From Oscillibacter sp. (GTDB taxonomy: Bacteria; Bacillota; Clostridia; Oscillospirales; Oscillospiraceae): DNA of 15,162 nt. The position numbers were made by a program, and so were the translations under genes. Under the pieces are notes generated by a model. It worked only from the letters and a program-made list of their open reading frames with translations, had not been told where the DNA came from and searched no databases. Positions 6,421 through 13,817 of the stretch are shown one piece after another (position 1 is the stretch's first letter; each line of letters starts with the position of its first letter). The DNA is taken from positions 1 to 15,162 of the forward strand of contig JAHHSA010000038.1 in the NCBI GenBank assembly GCA_020025475.1. Direction: 5' to 3'.

Positions 6421-7083
6421 ATGCAAGCTCTCATGGAAACCCTGTTTGACGTCATCTATCTCTCACTGGTCATGACTCTGGGCATTCGGATGCTCCAACG
6501 GTGCGGCAGCAGTCGGCAATTCCGTCTCTTTGGATGGATGTCCGTGCTGCTGGGATGTGGGGATGCCTTCCATCTGATTCCGCGGGCTGTGGCACTCTGC
6601 ACCACAGGTCTGGATCACTTTACCGCCGCCCTGGGACTGGGCAAATGGATTACCTCGGTCACCATGACCATTTTCTATGTGCTTTTGTACAATGTGTGGC
6701 GGGAACGCTACCACATCCGGAACCATATCGGTCTCACCGCCGCCGTCTATGCGCTCGCTGCCTTGCGCATTCTCCTGTGCATGATGCCTCAGAATCGCTG
6801 GCTATCTCCGGACGCTCCTCTCTGCTGGGGCATTTACCGGAACATTCCCTTTGCCATGCTCGGGTTCCTGATCATTATTCTGTTCTTTCACAGTGCCCGG
6901 AAAACACAGGATCGCCCCTTTCGCTGGATGTGGCTGACCATTGTACTGAGCTTTGGTTTCTACATCCCTGTGGTGCTCTGGTCCGGTACATTCCCCATGG
7001 CAGGGATGCTGATGATTCCAAAAACCTGCGCCTATGTCTGGACCGTCGTGATTGGCTATCGGGCCATGCAGCTGGAGTCCTGA
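6421..7083 (+). CDS. Seven-helix integral membrane protein of unknown function
   Basis: 220 aa and almost entirely hydrophobic, with about seven membrane segments near residues 6-25, 36-59, 71-93, 103-122, 139-157, 168-188 and 193-212. Helix 2 contains 'GCGDAFHLIPR' (46-55), an unusual cluster of Asp, His and Arg within a membrane segment, and helix 3 has 'TSVTMTIFYVLLY'. Such buried polar residues could bind a metal, heme or proton, but this is inference. I do not recognise a named family. ATG 6421 was chosen because AAAGGA lies about seven bases upstream; an in-frame ATG at 6340 falls inside the phosphatase gene. The gap to that gene is 55 bases with no terminator, suggesting the last place in the same operon. 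Confidence 0.8.
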   Translation: MQALMETLFDVIYLSLVMTLGIRMLQRCGSSRQFRLFGWMSVLLGCGDAFHLIPRAVALCTTGLDHFTAALGLGKWITSVTMTIFYVLLYNVWRERYHIRNHIGLTAAVYALAALRILLCMMPQNRWLSPDAPLCWGIYRNIPFAMLGFLIIILFFHSARKTQDRPFRWMWLTIVLSFGFYIPVVLWSGTFPMAGMLMIPKTCAYVWTVVIGYRAMQLES

Positions 7084-7153
7084 CCGTCTCCCCCTACTTT
7101 CCCGCATGGGGACTCTCCATGTCGCACAACTTGGAGGCTGCAGCAAAAATAGC

Positions 7154-7182
7154 TTGCATAATGTGATTTCCTAAGCTATGAT
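7154..7182 (+). promoter_or_regulatory. Promoter of selD
   Basis: TTGCAT (7154-7159), a 17-base spacer, and TATGAT (7177-7182), each a good consensus match. About 50 bases of leader precede the start codon. The 70 bases between the upstream gene and this promoter contain a weak CATGG/CCATG stem without a T run. Confidence 0.65.
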
Positions 7183-7233
7183 ATTTCGTGGTAGCGACTA
7201 TGCTATTTGTCACAGGAAAGGTGGTAATGAAAC

Positions 7234-8274
7234 ATGAGCAAGCAGTACAAGCGCTTGACTGAGCTCACCCGCAGCGGGGGTTGAGGCGCAAAATGGGGGC
7301 CGGGTGCTCTCCATTCAATTTTGGCAAAACTGCCTAAATTTCAACGTGACCGCCTTCTGGTAGGATTTGACTCCAGTGATGACGCTGCCGTCTATCAGGT
7401 GCGTGACGATCTGGCCATTGTCCAGACCGTAGACTTTTTCCCACCCATGGTGGATGACCCCTATGTGTTCGGTCAAATTGCCGCAACCAACTCCCTCAGC
7501 GATGTGTATGCCATGGGCACCAAGCCCGCTACGGCCATGAATCTCATCTGCTTTCCCACCTGTCTCCCGCTGGAGGTCATGGGTGAGATTTTGCAGGGGG
7601 GTTACAGCAAGGTGCAGGAATCCGGTGCCATCATCGCCGGTGGACACACCATTGAAGATAACGAGCCAAAATACGGCCTCTGCGTCACTGGTTTCATCCA
7701 TCCCAAGGATGTGCTGACCAACGCAGGCTGCCGAGAAGGTGACGTGCTGGTCCTGACGAAGGCACTTGGAACCGGCATTCTCTCCACTGCCTTGAAGGCG
7801 CAGATGCTTTCTGACAGTGACTATCAGCACATGGTGGAGCTGATGACCACGCTGAACGCCAAGTCCTGCGAGGCCATGATGGCCGTAGGTGCCAATGCCT
7901 GTACGGATGTCACCGGCTTCGGCCTGTTGGGTCACGCCTATGAAATGGCCGAGGGCAGCGGAAAAACCATCGAGCTCTACTCCAAAGAAATGCCCATTGT
8001 GCCCGCTGCGCTGGAATTTGCAAAGATGGGCATTGTGCCCGCCGGGGCCTATAGCAACCGCTCCTATCTGGAACCACACATGAGCATTGATCCATCGGTG
8101 TCTCTGGCTCTCAGCGATGCGCTTGTCGATCCCCAGACAGCTGGCGGACTGCTGATCTCTCTGCCGGAAAGCCGTGCCGGAGAGCTGCTCTCCCGTCTGG
8201 AAGAAGTCACCGGCGATGCCCGTGTGGTGGGCCGAGTCATACCTGAGTGCGGTAAACGAATCCTTGTCAAATGA
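7234..8274 (+). CDS. selD: Selenide, water dikinase (SelD), selenocysteine-containing
   Basis: SelD makes selenophosphate from selenide and ATP, the selenium donor for selenocysteine and modified tRNA bases. The full gene is 347 codons including stop, with an in-frame TGA at 7282-7284 (codon 17). The surrounding residues read SGG-U-GAK, so the selenocysteine replaces the catalytic cysteine and Lys20 follows; in E. coli SelD these are Cys17 and Lys20. Downstream, the ATP and metal-binding pattern 'DSSDDAAVY', then 'TVDFFPPMVDDPYVFGQIAA' and 'TDVTGF'-type blocks with a C-terminal 'DPQTAGGLL' motif confirm the family. ATG 7234 has AAGGTGG upstream. Standard gene finding would call only 7321-8274 from a TTG and miss the active site. 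It has its own promoter and a terminator right after it. Confidence 0.95.
7282..7315 (+). promoter_or_regulatory. Selenocysteine codon and candidate bacterial SECIS hairpin
   Basis: After the UGA at 7282-7284 an RNA stem can form between 7292-7299 (AATGGGGG) and 7308-7315 (TCTCCATT), eight pairs including two G-U, with an 8-base loop CCGGGTGC at 7300-7307. The loop begins 15 bases after the UGA, in the range used by bacterial SECIS elements, and contains the guanines typical of SelB-binding loops. The fold was made by eye. Confidence 0.65.
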
Positions 8275-8285
8275 TACCGGAAAGC

Positions 8286-8324
8286 AACAAAAAGAGGAAA
8301 CGCTGTGCGTTTCCTCTTTTTGTT
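8286..8324. terminator. Bidirectional terminator between selD and the glycosyltransferase gene
   Basis: Perfect 18-bp stem: AACAAAAAGAGGAAACGC (8286-8303) pairs with GCGTTTCCTCTTTTTGTT (8307-8324) across a TGT loop. Each arm ends in a T-rich stretch on its own strand, so it can stop both convergent transcripts. It overlaps the stop codon of the minus-strand gene by two bases. Confidence 0.93.
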
Positions 8325-9642
8325 ATGCTTGTAACACATTCTGGATATTGGATTTGATCTTTTCAGACAGCATCTTGTACTGTTCCAGCTCCTCTGCTGT
8401 AAAGCCCGCCAGACGCACCTGTTCGCAGTCCCGCTCCGCCGTCACCAGATCCGTCAGGAGACGCTCTGACTCCGGCAGGAATTCCAGAATGAGCTGCTTC
8501 TCCTTCGTCTGGGGGTCCTTATAATCCTCCAGAGAGATGAGGTCCCGGGACTCCAATTTTTTCAGCGTCAAGGAGAGGCTGGTCCGTGAGAGATCGGTCA
8601 GCGCTGCCAACTCCCGGCGGGTCCCCACATTCTCCGCCTGGTGGAGATACAGCAGCAGCCTGGCCTCTGGCACAGAGATGTCATATTTCAATGCCACCGG
8701 CTCCAAATAGTATTGCAGCAGCATCCGGTCCCGATAAGCACTCTGCAGCAAGCCATTGCTCTCCAACACCTCCTCGGACACCGTGGTCCGCTCATCTCCC
8801 AGCCGCTTGGCACCCGGGAGCAAAACCGGCGGCACCGCACCATCCTGGGCGGCATCGAAGAGAAATTTATAAACTTTAAGGCGGCTCTTCTCGTACTCGT
8901 CCTCATCCAGTACCGCCTTGTAGAACCGGTTGTAATATTCAAAGACCGTAAGCTTCATCCGAATGGTGTTGGCTATGGTGAGATTCTGATTAGCAAGAGA
9001 GCCCTTTGTCTTGACGTAATAATAGATGGGCACCTGCAAGGCCAAAAATCGCTCGCCGTGCCGGATGTACTCCAGATTGAACATGAAGTCCTCGCACCAG
9101 CTGATCTCCGGGTCCATCTGCAGGTGATACCGCTCCACTATGTCCCGGCGATAGAGCTTGTTCCACAGCACGCCATAGTAGAAGTCCGCCGGGTTTTCCA
9201 TCATATGGGTGGCATACTCTTCCCGCGTGAGGACCTCATCCTCTTCGATATCACCCTTGTGGGAGACTCGCGTACCTACCACTCGGTAGAAGTCGGAAAT
9301 CACCAGATCGCAGTGCTCCGCCTCTGCTGCCCGCACCAGCAGGCGCGTGGCATCCGGGGTGATCCAGTCATCACTGTCCAGAAATTGCAAGTAGGTGCCC
9401 GTTGCCATGGCGATGGCCTGATTTCTGGTGTCTGAGACACCGGTATTTTCCTTGTGCAGCACCCGGACACGACTGTCCTGTGCCGCATATGCATCCAAAA
9501 TGGCACCGGAATCGTCCTTGCTGCCGTCGTCGGCCACGATCAGCTCAAAATCTGTGTAGTCCTGATTCAAAATGCTGTCTACGCACCGCCGGATCGTCTT
9601 TTCTGCATTATATACCGGCACAATGATGCTGACCATTGCCAT
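8323..9642 (-). CDS. Glycosyltransferase family 2 fused to a MarR-type winged-helix domain
   Basis: 439 aa. Residues 1-~260 are a GT-A glycosyltransferase: 'VSIIVPVYN' at 4-12, 'DDGSKDDS' at 38-45, the metal-binding DSDD at 89-92, and 'WCEDF' at 182-186, all present as needed for activity with a nucleotide sugar. Residues ~300-439 are a MarR-like DNA-binding domain: a helix 'MLLQYYLEPVALKYDISVPEARLL', the helix-turn-helix 'TRRELAALTDLSRTSLSLTLKKLESRDLI' (span 341-369), a wing with 'DPQTKEKQLI', and C-terminal dimerisation helices. No membrane segment is seen. ATG 9642 has GGAGGAGGA just upstream; in-frame extension to 9735 would read through a terminator hairpin. The reading frame is uninterrupted between the domains, so this is a true fusion in this assembly. 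The sugar acceptor is unknown. Confidence 0.9.
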   Translation of the reverse strand: MAMVSIIVPVYNAEKTIRRCVDSILNQDYTDFELIVADDGSKDDSGAILDAYAAQDSRVRVLHKENTGVSDTRNQAIAMATGTYLQFLDSDDWITPDATRLLVRAAEAEHCDLVISDFYRVVGTRVSHKGDIEEDEVLTREEYATHMMENPADFYYGVLWNKLYRRDIVERYHLQMDPEISWCEDFMFNLEYIRHGERFLALQVPIYYYVKTKGSLANQNLTIANTIRMKLTVFEYYNRFYKAVLDEDEYEKSRLKVYKFLFDAAQDGAVPPVLLPGAKRLGDERTTVSEEVLESNGLLQSAYRDRMLLQYYLEPVALKYDISVPEARLLLYLHQAENVGTRRELAALTDLSRTSLSLTLKKLESRDLISLEDYKDPQTKEKQLILEFLPESERLLTDLVTAERDCEQVRLAGFTAEELEQYKMLSEKIKSNIQNVLQA

Positions 9643-9674
9643 GGCTGTTCCTCCTCCAAGGGTACGGCCTCCGC

Positions 9675-9702
9675 AAAAAAACACGGAACCCGCCTGGTTC
9701 CG
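9675..9702 (-). terminator. Intrinsic terminator in the leader of the glycosyltransferase-MarR gene
   Basis: Minus-strand stem CGGAACC (9702-9696), loop AGGCG, GGTTCCG (9690-9684), then TG and seven T (9681-9675). It lies between the promoter (9789-9761) and the ribosome binding site of the gene it precedes, with no complete gene before it. That position suggests transcription attenuation. Confidence 0.7.
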
Positions 9703-9760
9703 CATATAGACCGCCCGCTGTTCCCTCCTGCTCATCGGACCAGGTAGGGTAATTTTATTT

Positions 9761-9789
9761 AGTATATCACATTTGATCTATCATAACAA
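9761..9789 (-). promoter_or_regulatory. Promoter and candidate operator of the glycosyltransferase-MarR gene
   Basis: On the minus strand TTGTTA (9789-9784), 17 bases, and TATACT (9766-9761) with an extended TG element. An 18-bp dyad covers the -10 and spacer: TATATCA (9763-9769) and TGATCTA (9774-9780) on the plus strand, six of seven pairs matching around a four-base centre. This is the size and place of a typical MarR operator. Confidence 0.6.
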
Positions 9790-9887
9790 TCCTCTTTCAT
9801 GCTCCTGCCAGCCTGCCCCCTTCTTTTAATCAGTGGGCCAGTAAAATACTACAGCACAACAATTCCGTTGTAATAAAAACTTTTATC

Positions 9888-9917
9888 TTGTGGTAAAACA
9901 GGGCAATATGCTATAAT
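9888..9917 (+). promoter_or_regulatory. Promoter of the AIM24-family gene
   Basis: TTGTGG (9888-9893), 18 bases, and a perfect TATAAT (9912-9917) preceded by TGC (extended -10). A short inverted repeat, ACAAC (9856-9860) and GTTGT (9867-9871), lies just upstream of the -35. The remaining sequence between the two divergent promoters (9790-9855) shows nothing recognisable. Confidence 0.7.
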
Positions 9918-9951
9918 GATTCCAGTACCCCATATAAAAGGAGGAACAACG

Positions 9952-10710
9952 ATGTATCAAATCAACAACTTTACCAACAACGATGACGTGAAGCTACTGG
10001 ACAGCATGGGCGCTTTCACAATTGCTGAGTACCAGCGTGACCTGAGTGTCATGCCTCAGAATGCCGTGACCGCATACTATGCCAGCGAGATGAACGTGCG
10101 GAAACGCCAGCTCATCTGCCACTTGGACAAGGCCAACGTGACCATTCAGGCTGGAGCCATGCAGTGGATGGCGGGTGACGTGAATTGTACCACTGGTCTG
10201 AAGGGCGTTGGAGATTTTTTTAACAAAGCGATTCGCGGCAGCGTCACCGGAGAGTCTGCCATCAAGCCTGAGTATACTGGCAGCGGCACTCTTGTGCTGG
10301 AGCCTACTTATAAGCATCTGATTTTGTTGAATGTAGCGGATTGGAACGGCTCCATTGTGCTGGATGACGGTCTTTTCCTGGCCTGTGAATCCACTTTGAA
10401 GCACAAAGCGGTGGCACGTTCCAACATTTCCTCCGCTGTGGCAGGCAATGAGGGTCTGTTCAATCTGGGACTTCAGGGACAGGGCATTCTCTGTGTGGAA
10501 TCTCTATCCCCCAAGGAAGAGCTGATCGAGATCACCCTTCAGAACGACGTACTGAAGGTAGACGGTAATATGGCGATCGCCTGGAGTGGCAGCCTGGACT
10601 TTACTGTGGAGCGTTCCGGCAAAACTCTGCTGGGCTCTGCGGCCTCCGGCGAAGGCCTGGTGAATGTGTTCCGTGGCACTGGCAAAGTGCTGCTGGCTCC
10701 TGTGGGCTAA
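9952..10710 (+). CDS. AIM24 family protein
   Basis: 252 aa. The protein is beta-rich with glycine-containing turns, as expected for the AIM24/TIGR00266 fold. Supporting blocks are 'IQAGAMQWMAGDVNCTTGL', 'GTLVLEPTYKHLILLNV' with 'VLDDGLFLACE', and a C-terminal 'GEGLVNVFRGTGKVLLAPVG', a close match to the family's typical ending. No signal peptide or membrane helix is present, so it is probably cytoplasmic. The biochemical role of bacterial members is not established; the eukaryotic namesake is a mitochondrial inner-membrane protein. ATG 9952 is chosen for the strong AAAGGAGGA about six bases upstream; an in-frame ATG at 9916 coincides with the promoter -10. It is alone in its transcription unit. 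Confidence 0.88.
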   Translation: MYQINNFTNNDDVKLLDSMGAFTIAEYQRDLSVMPQNAVTAYYASEMNVRKRQLICHLDKANVTIQAGAMQWMAGDVNCTTGLKGVGDFFNKAIRGSVTGESAIKPEYTGSGTLVLEPTYKHLILLNVADWNGSIVLDDGLFLACESTLKHKAVARSNISSAVAGNEGLFNLGLQGQGILCVESLSPKEELIEITLQNDVLKVDGNMAIAWSGSLDFTVERSGKTLLGSAASGEGLVNVFRGTGKVLLAPVG

Positions 10711-10903
10711 ATAGATCACTGCAGCAGACTCGCCCTTGAGTTGTGCTGACGGTATCTGACTGGGGGCGGACGAAAAGTTGGACTGAATACTGCCCCAGGA
10801 AGGGATAAACAACGTATTCAGAAGAACTATATCCATGGGTGTGCTGCCTCTAAATTGAATGGTTACAATCGTGTTTTTCTCATCTCTGCAACATGATACA
10901 AGC
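10711..10903 (+). other. Intergenic region downstream of the AIM24 gene
   Basis: No plausible gene is seen. Two interleaved inverted repeats are visible: CTGGGG (10760-10765) with CCCCAG (10793-10798), and CTGAATAC (10783-10790) with GTATTCAG (10814-10821). Their order would permit a pseudoknot in the plus-strand transcript, although the loops are long. It may be just the 3' untranslated region of the AIM24 mRNA, which ends at the next terminator. Confidence 0.4.
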
Positions 10904-10933
10904 GAAAAAGTCCAGCGTCTGCTGGACTTTTTC
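10904..10933. terminator. Bidirectional terminator between the AIM24 gene and potD
   Basis: Perfect 13-bp stem GAAAAAGTCCAGC (10904-10916) with GCTGGACTTTTTC (10921-10933) around the loop GTCT. A T run ends the arm on each strand, so it can end both the AIM24 and the pot transcripts, which converge here. Confidence 0.88.
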
Positions 10934-10943
10934 CACAAGTTGA

Positions 10944-10977
10944 GTGGTATGCTGCTTCTGCAGCATACCACCTTTTT
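10944..10977 (+). repeat. Inverted hairpin copy 1 (3' side of the pot operon)
   Basis: GTGGTATGCTGC (10944-10955), loop TTCT, GCAGCATACCAC (10960-10971), followed on the plus strand by CTTTTT. On that strand it is an intrinsic terminator facing into potD. The same two 12-base arms recur at 14996-15023 beyond the other end of the operon, in opposite orientation relative to the T run. Confidence 0.85.
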
Positions 10978-10978
10978 A

Positions 10979-12097
10979 TTAGTTGATTTTCACGTTTTCC
11001 CAGAGTGTGTTCAGGTAATCCAGCATTTCATCGTCCAGGTTGCGATAGGCATACTTGTTATACAGCTCAGAGAAGTTGCCAAGATCGGGGTAGAGAATCT
11101 CCATGGCTTCCTCGCCCATATCCTCAATATAGGTTTCATTCTCGTAAACGATGCTGTTGGGGCTGGCATAATTGATGTACTCAGCATTGGCGATAGCAGG
11201 TTCCTCGGAGAGCATCCAGTTGATGAAGATTTCTGCCAGCTCTTTATTCTGTGCACAGGTGGGAATGCACATGGCATCCACAAAAAAGTTGGTAGGTTCG
11301 GGATAGTAGAATTTCAGATCCACGTTCTCGGCCTGTGCCTCCTGCATGGTGAAATAGTCGCCTGCGTAGTAGGAGCCAATTGCTGCCTCACCAGATTCCA
11401 TCATATTATAGATTTCATCCATGACATAGCTCTTTACCAGGCTGCGCTGCTGAATCAACTCCTCAGCGGCACGGTCCCATTCAGCCTTGTCAGCGGTGTT
11501 TACATCAATGCCCAGTTTGTACATGGCGGTACCGAAGGCATCACGGGAATTGTTGTACTGGAGAATGTCGTCTGCATATTTTTCATTCCACATCAGATCC
11601 CAGCCGCCAACGTCTGCCGCATCCACCTTATTGGCATCATACATGATGCCAACAACACCATAGGTGTAGGGAACGCTGTACAGATCATCAGGATCATAGT
11701 ATAGTCCACGGAAAGAGTCGTCGATATACTGGTAGTTTGGAATGTTGTCAAAGTTCAGAGGCTGCAGCAGCCCTTCCTCTGCCATACGTGCAATCATATA
11801 GTCAGAGGGAATGATTACATCATAGCTCACTGCGCCTCCGGACAGTTTGTTGTACATGTCCTCGTTGGAGGGATAGGTCGAGTAGTTTACCGTTATTTCT
11901 TCACCGTAGGTCTCCTGATACCAATCTTCAAAAGCCTGAATGGCGTCCAGTGTATCATCACTGCCATCAGAAATATACTCACCCCAGTTGTAAACATTCA
12001 ATACCTGCTTACTTGAGCTGCCGCCGCAGCCAGTGAGCAACAAACTCAGGGTAAGGGAGAGCACCAGAGTCCACCCAATCATCTTCTTTTTCATCAT
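10979..12097 (-). CDS. potD: Spermidine/putrescine ABC transporter, substrate-binding lipoprotein
   Basis: 372 aa, the usual length for PotD. The N-terminus is a lipoprotein signal: a KKK start, a hydrophobic stretch, and lipobox LTGC with Cys24 as the predicted lipid-modified residue. Mature protein motifs fit polyamine receptors: 'VLNVYNWGEYIS' at the first strand, 'YPSNEDMYNKL', 'YDVIIPSDYMIARM' and 'GSYYAGDY'. It is expected to sit on the outer face of the membrane and hand polyamine to PotB/PotC. ATG 12097 (or 12094) is chosen because AGGAGGA lies directly upstream; a GTG at 12115 overlapping the potC stop is the alternative. It is last in the operon, 14 bases after potC. Polyamine specificity is inferred from family resemblance. 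Confidence 0.93.
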   Translation of the reverse strand: MMKKKMIGWTLVLSLTLSLLLTGCGGSSSKQVLNVYNWGEYISDGSDDTLDAIQAFEDWYQETYGEEITVNYSTYPSNEDMYNKLSGGAVSYDVIIPSDYMIARMAEEGLLQPLNFDNIPNYQYIDDSFRGLYYDPDDLYSVPYTYGVVGIMYDANKVDAADVGGWDLMWNEKYADDILQYNNSRDAFGTAMYKLGIDVNTADKAEWDRAAEELIQQRSLVKSYVMDEIYNMMESGEAAIGSYYAGDYFTMQEAQAENVDLKFYYPEPTNFFVDAMCIPTCAQNKELAEIFINWMLSEEPAIANAEYINYASPNSIVYENETYIEDMGEEAMEILYPDLGNFSELYNKYAYRNLDDEMLDYLNTLWENVKIN

Positions 12098-12111
12098 GTT
12101 CCTCCTAAAAC

Positions 12112-12942
12112 TCACGAAATTGGGGTCTTAATTTTTTTACGCTTACGCACAGTTTCATCTTCCTCGTCCCCAATGAAATTGCTGATGAGCAGCAACGCCA
12201 GGGTAACAAAAAAGATGATGGTTGCGAGGGCATACATCTTGGGAGTGACCGTTTTTTTGGTCATGCTGTAAATACGAATGGGGAGTGTTTCAAAGCCTGT
12301 ACCGGAAGTGAAGTAGCTGATGACAAAATCGTCCAGAGAAAGTGTAAATGCCATAATGGCACCAGTTACGATACCCGGGAGCATTTCTGGCAGCTCCACC
12401 TTCAAAAAAGCACGGATCGGAGTGCACCCCAGATCCATGGCTGCCTCTGGAAGAGATCGATCAATTTGACGCAGCTTGGGGAGCACTTGCAAAATTACGT
12501 ATGGGAGGCAGAATGTGATGTGCGCAATCAGCATCGTCCAAAAATTCAGACTGTTTTGCGCCCCGAACAGGCGCCCCACAAAAACAAACATCAGCATCAA
12601 AGAAATGCCGGTGATGATGTCTGGATTGGTCATGGGAATATCTGTGACAGTGTTGATTGCTCTGCGATACCAACGGCTGCGCAGGCGGTGAATCCCCCAG
12701 GCGGCTGCAGTTCCCATGACTGTGGAAATTGCTGTGGCGCTGGCTGCCAGAATCAATGTATTGCGGACAGCCACCAGCGTATTGCTGTCCTTCAATAGTT
12801 CACGGTACCAGCGAAAGGAAAATTCCGAAAATACAGACAGACTTTTAGAATCATTGAAGGAAAAAATCAGCAGAACCACAATTGGTGCAAAGAGAAATAG
12901 ATACACCAAAGCAGTGAGAATATTGCTCACAGTTTTTTTCAC
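12112..12942 (-). CDS. potC: Spermidine/putrescine ABC transporter, permease PotC
   Basis: 276 aa with about six membrane helices, starting at residues 9-29. The cytoplasmic EAA loop, which contacts the ATPase, is at 166-190: 'EAAMDLGCTPIRAFLKVELP' followed by 'EMLPG'. 'LSLDDFVISYF' at 201-211 is typical of PotC-type permeases. The start is GTG 12942, with a near-perfect GGAGGTGATCC seven bases upstream; GTG and the potB stop share a GTGA overlap, so translation is coupled. The tail after the last helix is acidic then basic (DEEDETVRKRKK). Confidence 0.93.
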   Translation of the reverse strand: MKKTVSNILTALVYLFLFAPIVVLLIFSFNDSKSLSVFSEFSFRWYRELLKDSNTLVAVRNTLILAASATAISTVMGTAAAWGIHRLRSRWYRRAINTVTDIPMTNPDIITGISLMLMFVFVGRLFGAQNSLNFWTMLIAHITFCLPYVILQVLPKLRQIDRSLPEAAMDLGCTPIRAFLKVELPEMLPGIVTGAIMAFTLSLDDFVISYFTSGTGFETLPIRIYSMTKKTVTPKMYALATIIFFVTLALLLISNFIGDEEDETVRKRKKIKTPIS

Positions 12943-13817
12943 TCTGGATCACCTCCGTATACATAACGGCTTGTAGCATATTTTACCAGGGCCATAAAAA
13001 CCAGGAGAAGGACCATCAAAATGAAGGCCATTGCTGCAGCAAAATGCAGGTTGTTCGCTACATACTGGCCTTCAATGGCATCACCAATCAGGAAGAATTT
13101 TCCGTTGCCAAGCTTCTGGGAGATGTAGAAGGTGCTGATGGAAGGAATCAAAACCATGGTGATTCCGGAGATTACGCCGGGCAGACTCAGCGGGAAGATC
13201 ACACGCCGCAAAACTGAAAGGCTTCCGCAGCCCAGGTCTCGGGCGGCCTCCAGAAGGCTGTGGTCCATCTTGACCATGATGGAGTATATGGGAAGAACCA
13301 TATATGGCAGATAGTCATACACCATACCAATAACGACGGCCACCTCAGTGCCGATGATGCGTATGGGGCCCATGCCAAGCTTCGCAATCAAATTGTTGAG
13401 GATGCCGGAATCCTGCAGAATCGTCATCCAGGCATATGTGCGGATGAGAAAATTCATCCACATGGGAATCATGATCAGCGTCATCATGGTTTTTTGCGTG
13501 TGCTTGCTTGCGTGGGCAATGCGGTAAGCCAGTGGATAGCCGATGAGGAGGCAGGCTACAGTGGAAATCACAGACAGCTTCAACGAACGCCGGAAGATCA
13601 GAAGATAAGTATGTACTTCCGTGACTGAGCCATCATCATTTTTGATGTTGCTCACCGCGGTGAAAAAACGGCTGATGTTCTCAGTGGTAAACGCGAAGTT
13701 ATTGTCCGTGAAGGCATAGTAAGCGATGAACAGCATGGGCACAATGATGAAGAGCACTGCCCACAGGGAGTACGGGGCTAGAGCGGTATGTCCGCTGCGG
13801 TTTCTTTTGAGCGGCAT
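12939..13817 (-). CDS. potB: Spermidine/putrescine ABC transporter, permease PotB
   Basis: 292 aa, multi-spanning, first helix at about 14-34. A periplasm-side loop of about 40 residues follows, then the transport core. The EAA loop is at 190-214: 'EAARDLGCGSLSVLRRVIFP' followed by 'LSLPG'. The pattern 'VYDYLPYMVLPIYS' just before it is typical of PotB. It should pair with PotC to form the channel energised by PotA. ATG 13817 overlaps the potA stop codon as TAATG, with AGGAGG about seven bases upstream. Confidence 0.93.
   Translation of the reverse strand: MPLKRNRSGHTALAPYSLWAVLFIIVPMLFIAYYAFTDNNFAFTTENISRFFTAVSNIKNDDGSVTEVHTYLLIFRRSLKLSVISTVACLLIGYPLAYRIAHASKHTQKTMMTLIMIPMWMNFLIRTYAWMTILQDSGILNNLIAKLGMGPIRIIGTEVAVVIGMVYDYLPYMVLPIYSIMVKMDHSLLEAARDLGCGSLSVLRRVIFPLSLPGVISGITMVLIPSISTFYISQKLGNGKFFLIGDAIEGQYVANNLHFAAAMAFILMVLLLVFMALVKYATSRYVYGGDPE

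Noticed and set aside
7100..7125. Terminator after the seven-helix protein gene
   Set aside because: The CATGG/CCATG stem is short and no T run follows.
7282..7284. Nonsense mutation making selD a pseudogene
   Set aside because: The stop lies exactly at the catalytic position in the SGG-U-GAK motif, is TGA, is followed by a SECIS-like stem, and the rest of the gene is intact.
10859..11704. Open frame of 281 codons on the plus strand
   Set aside because: It is antisense to potD and runs through two terminators.
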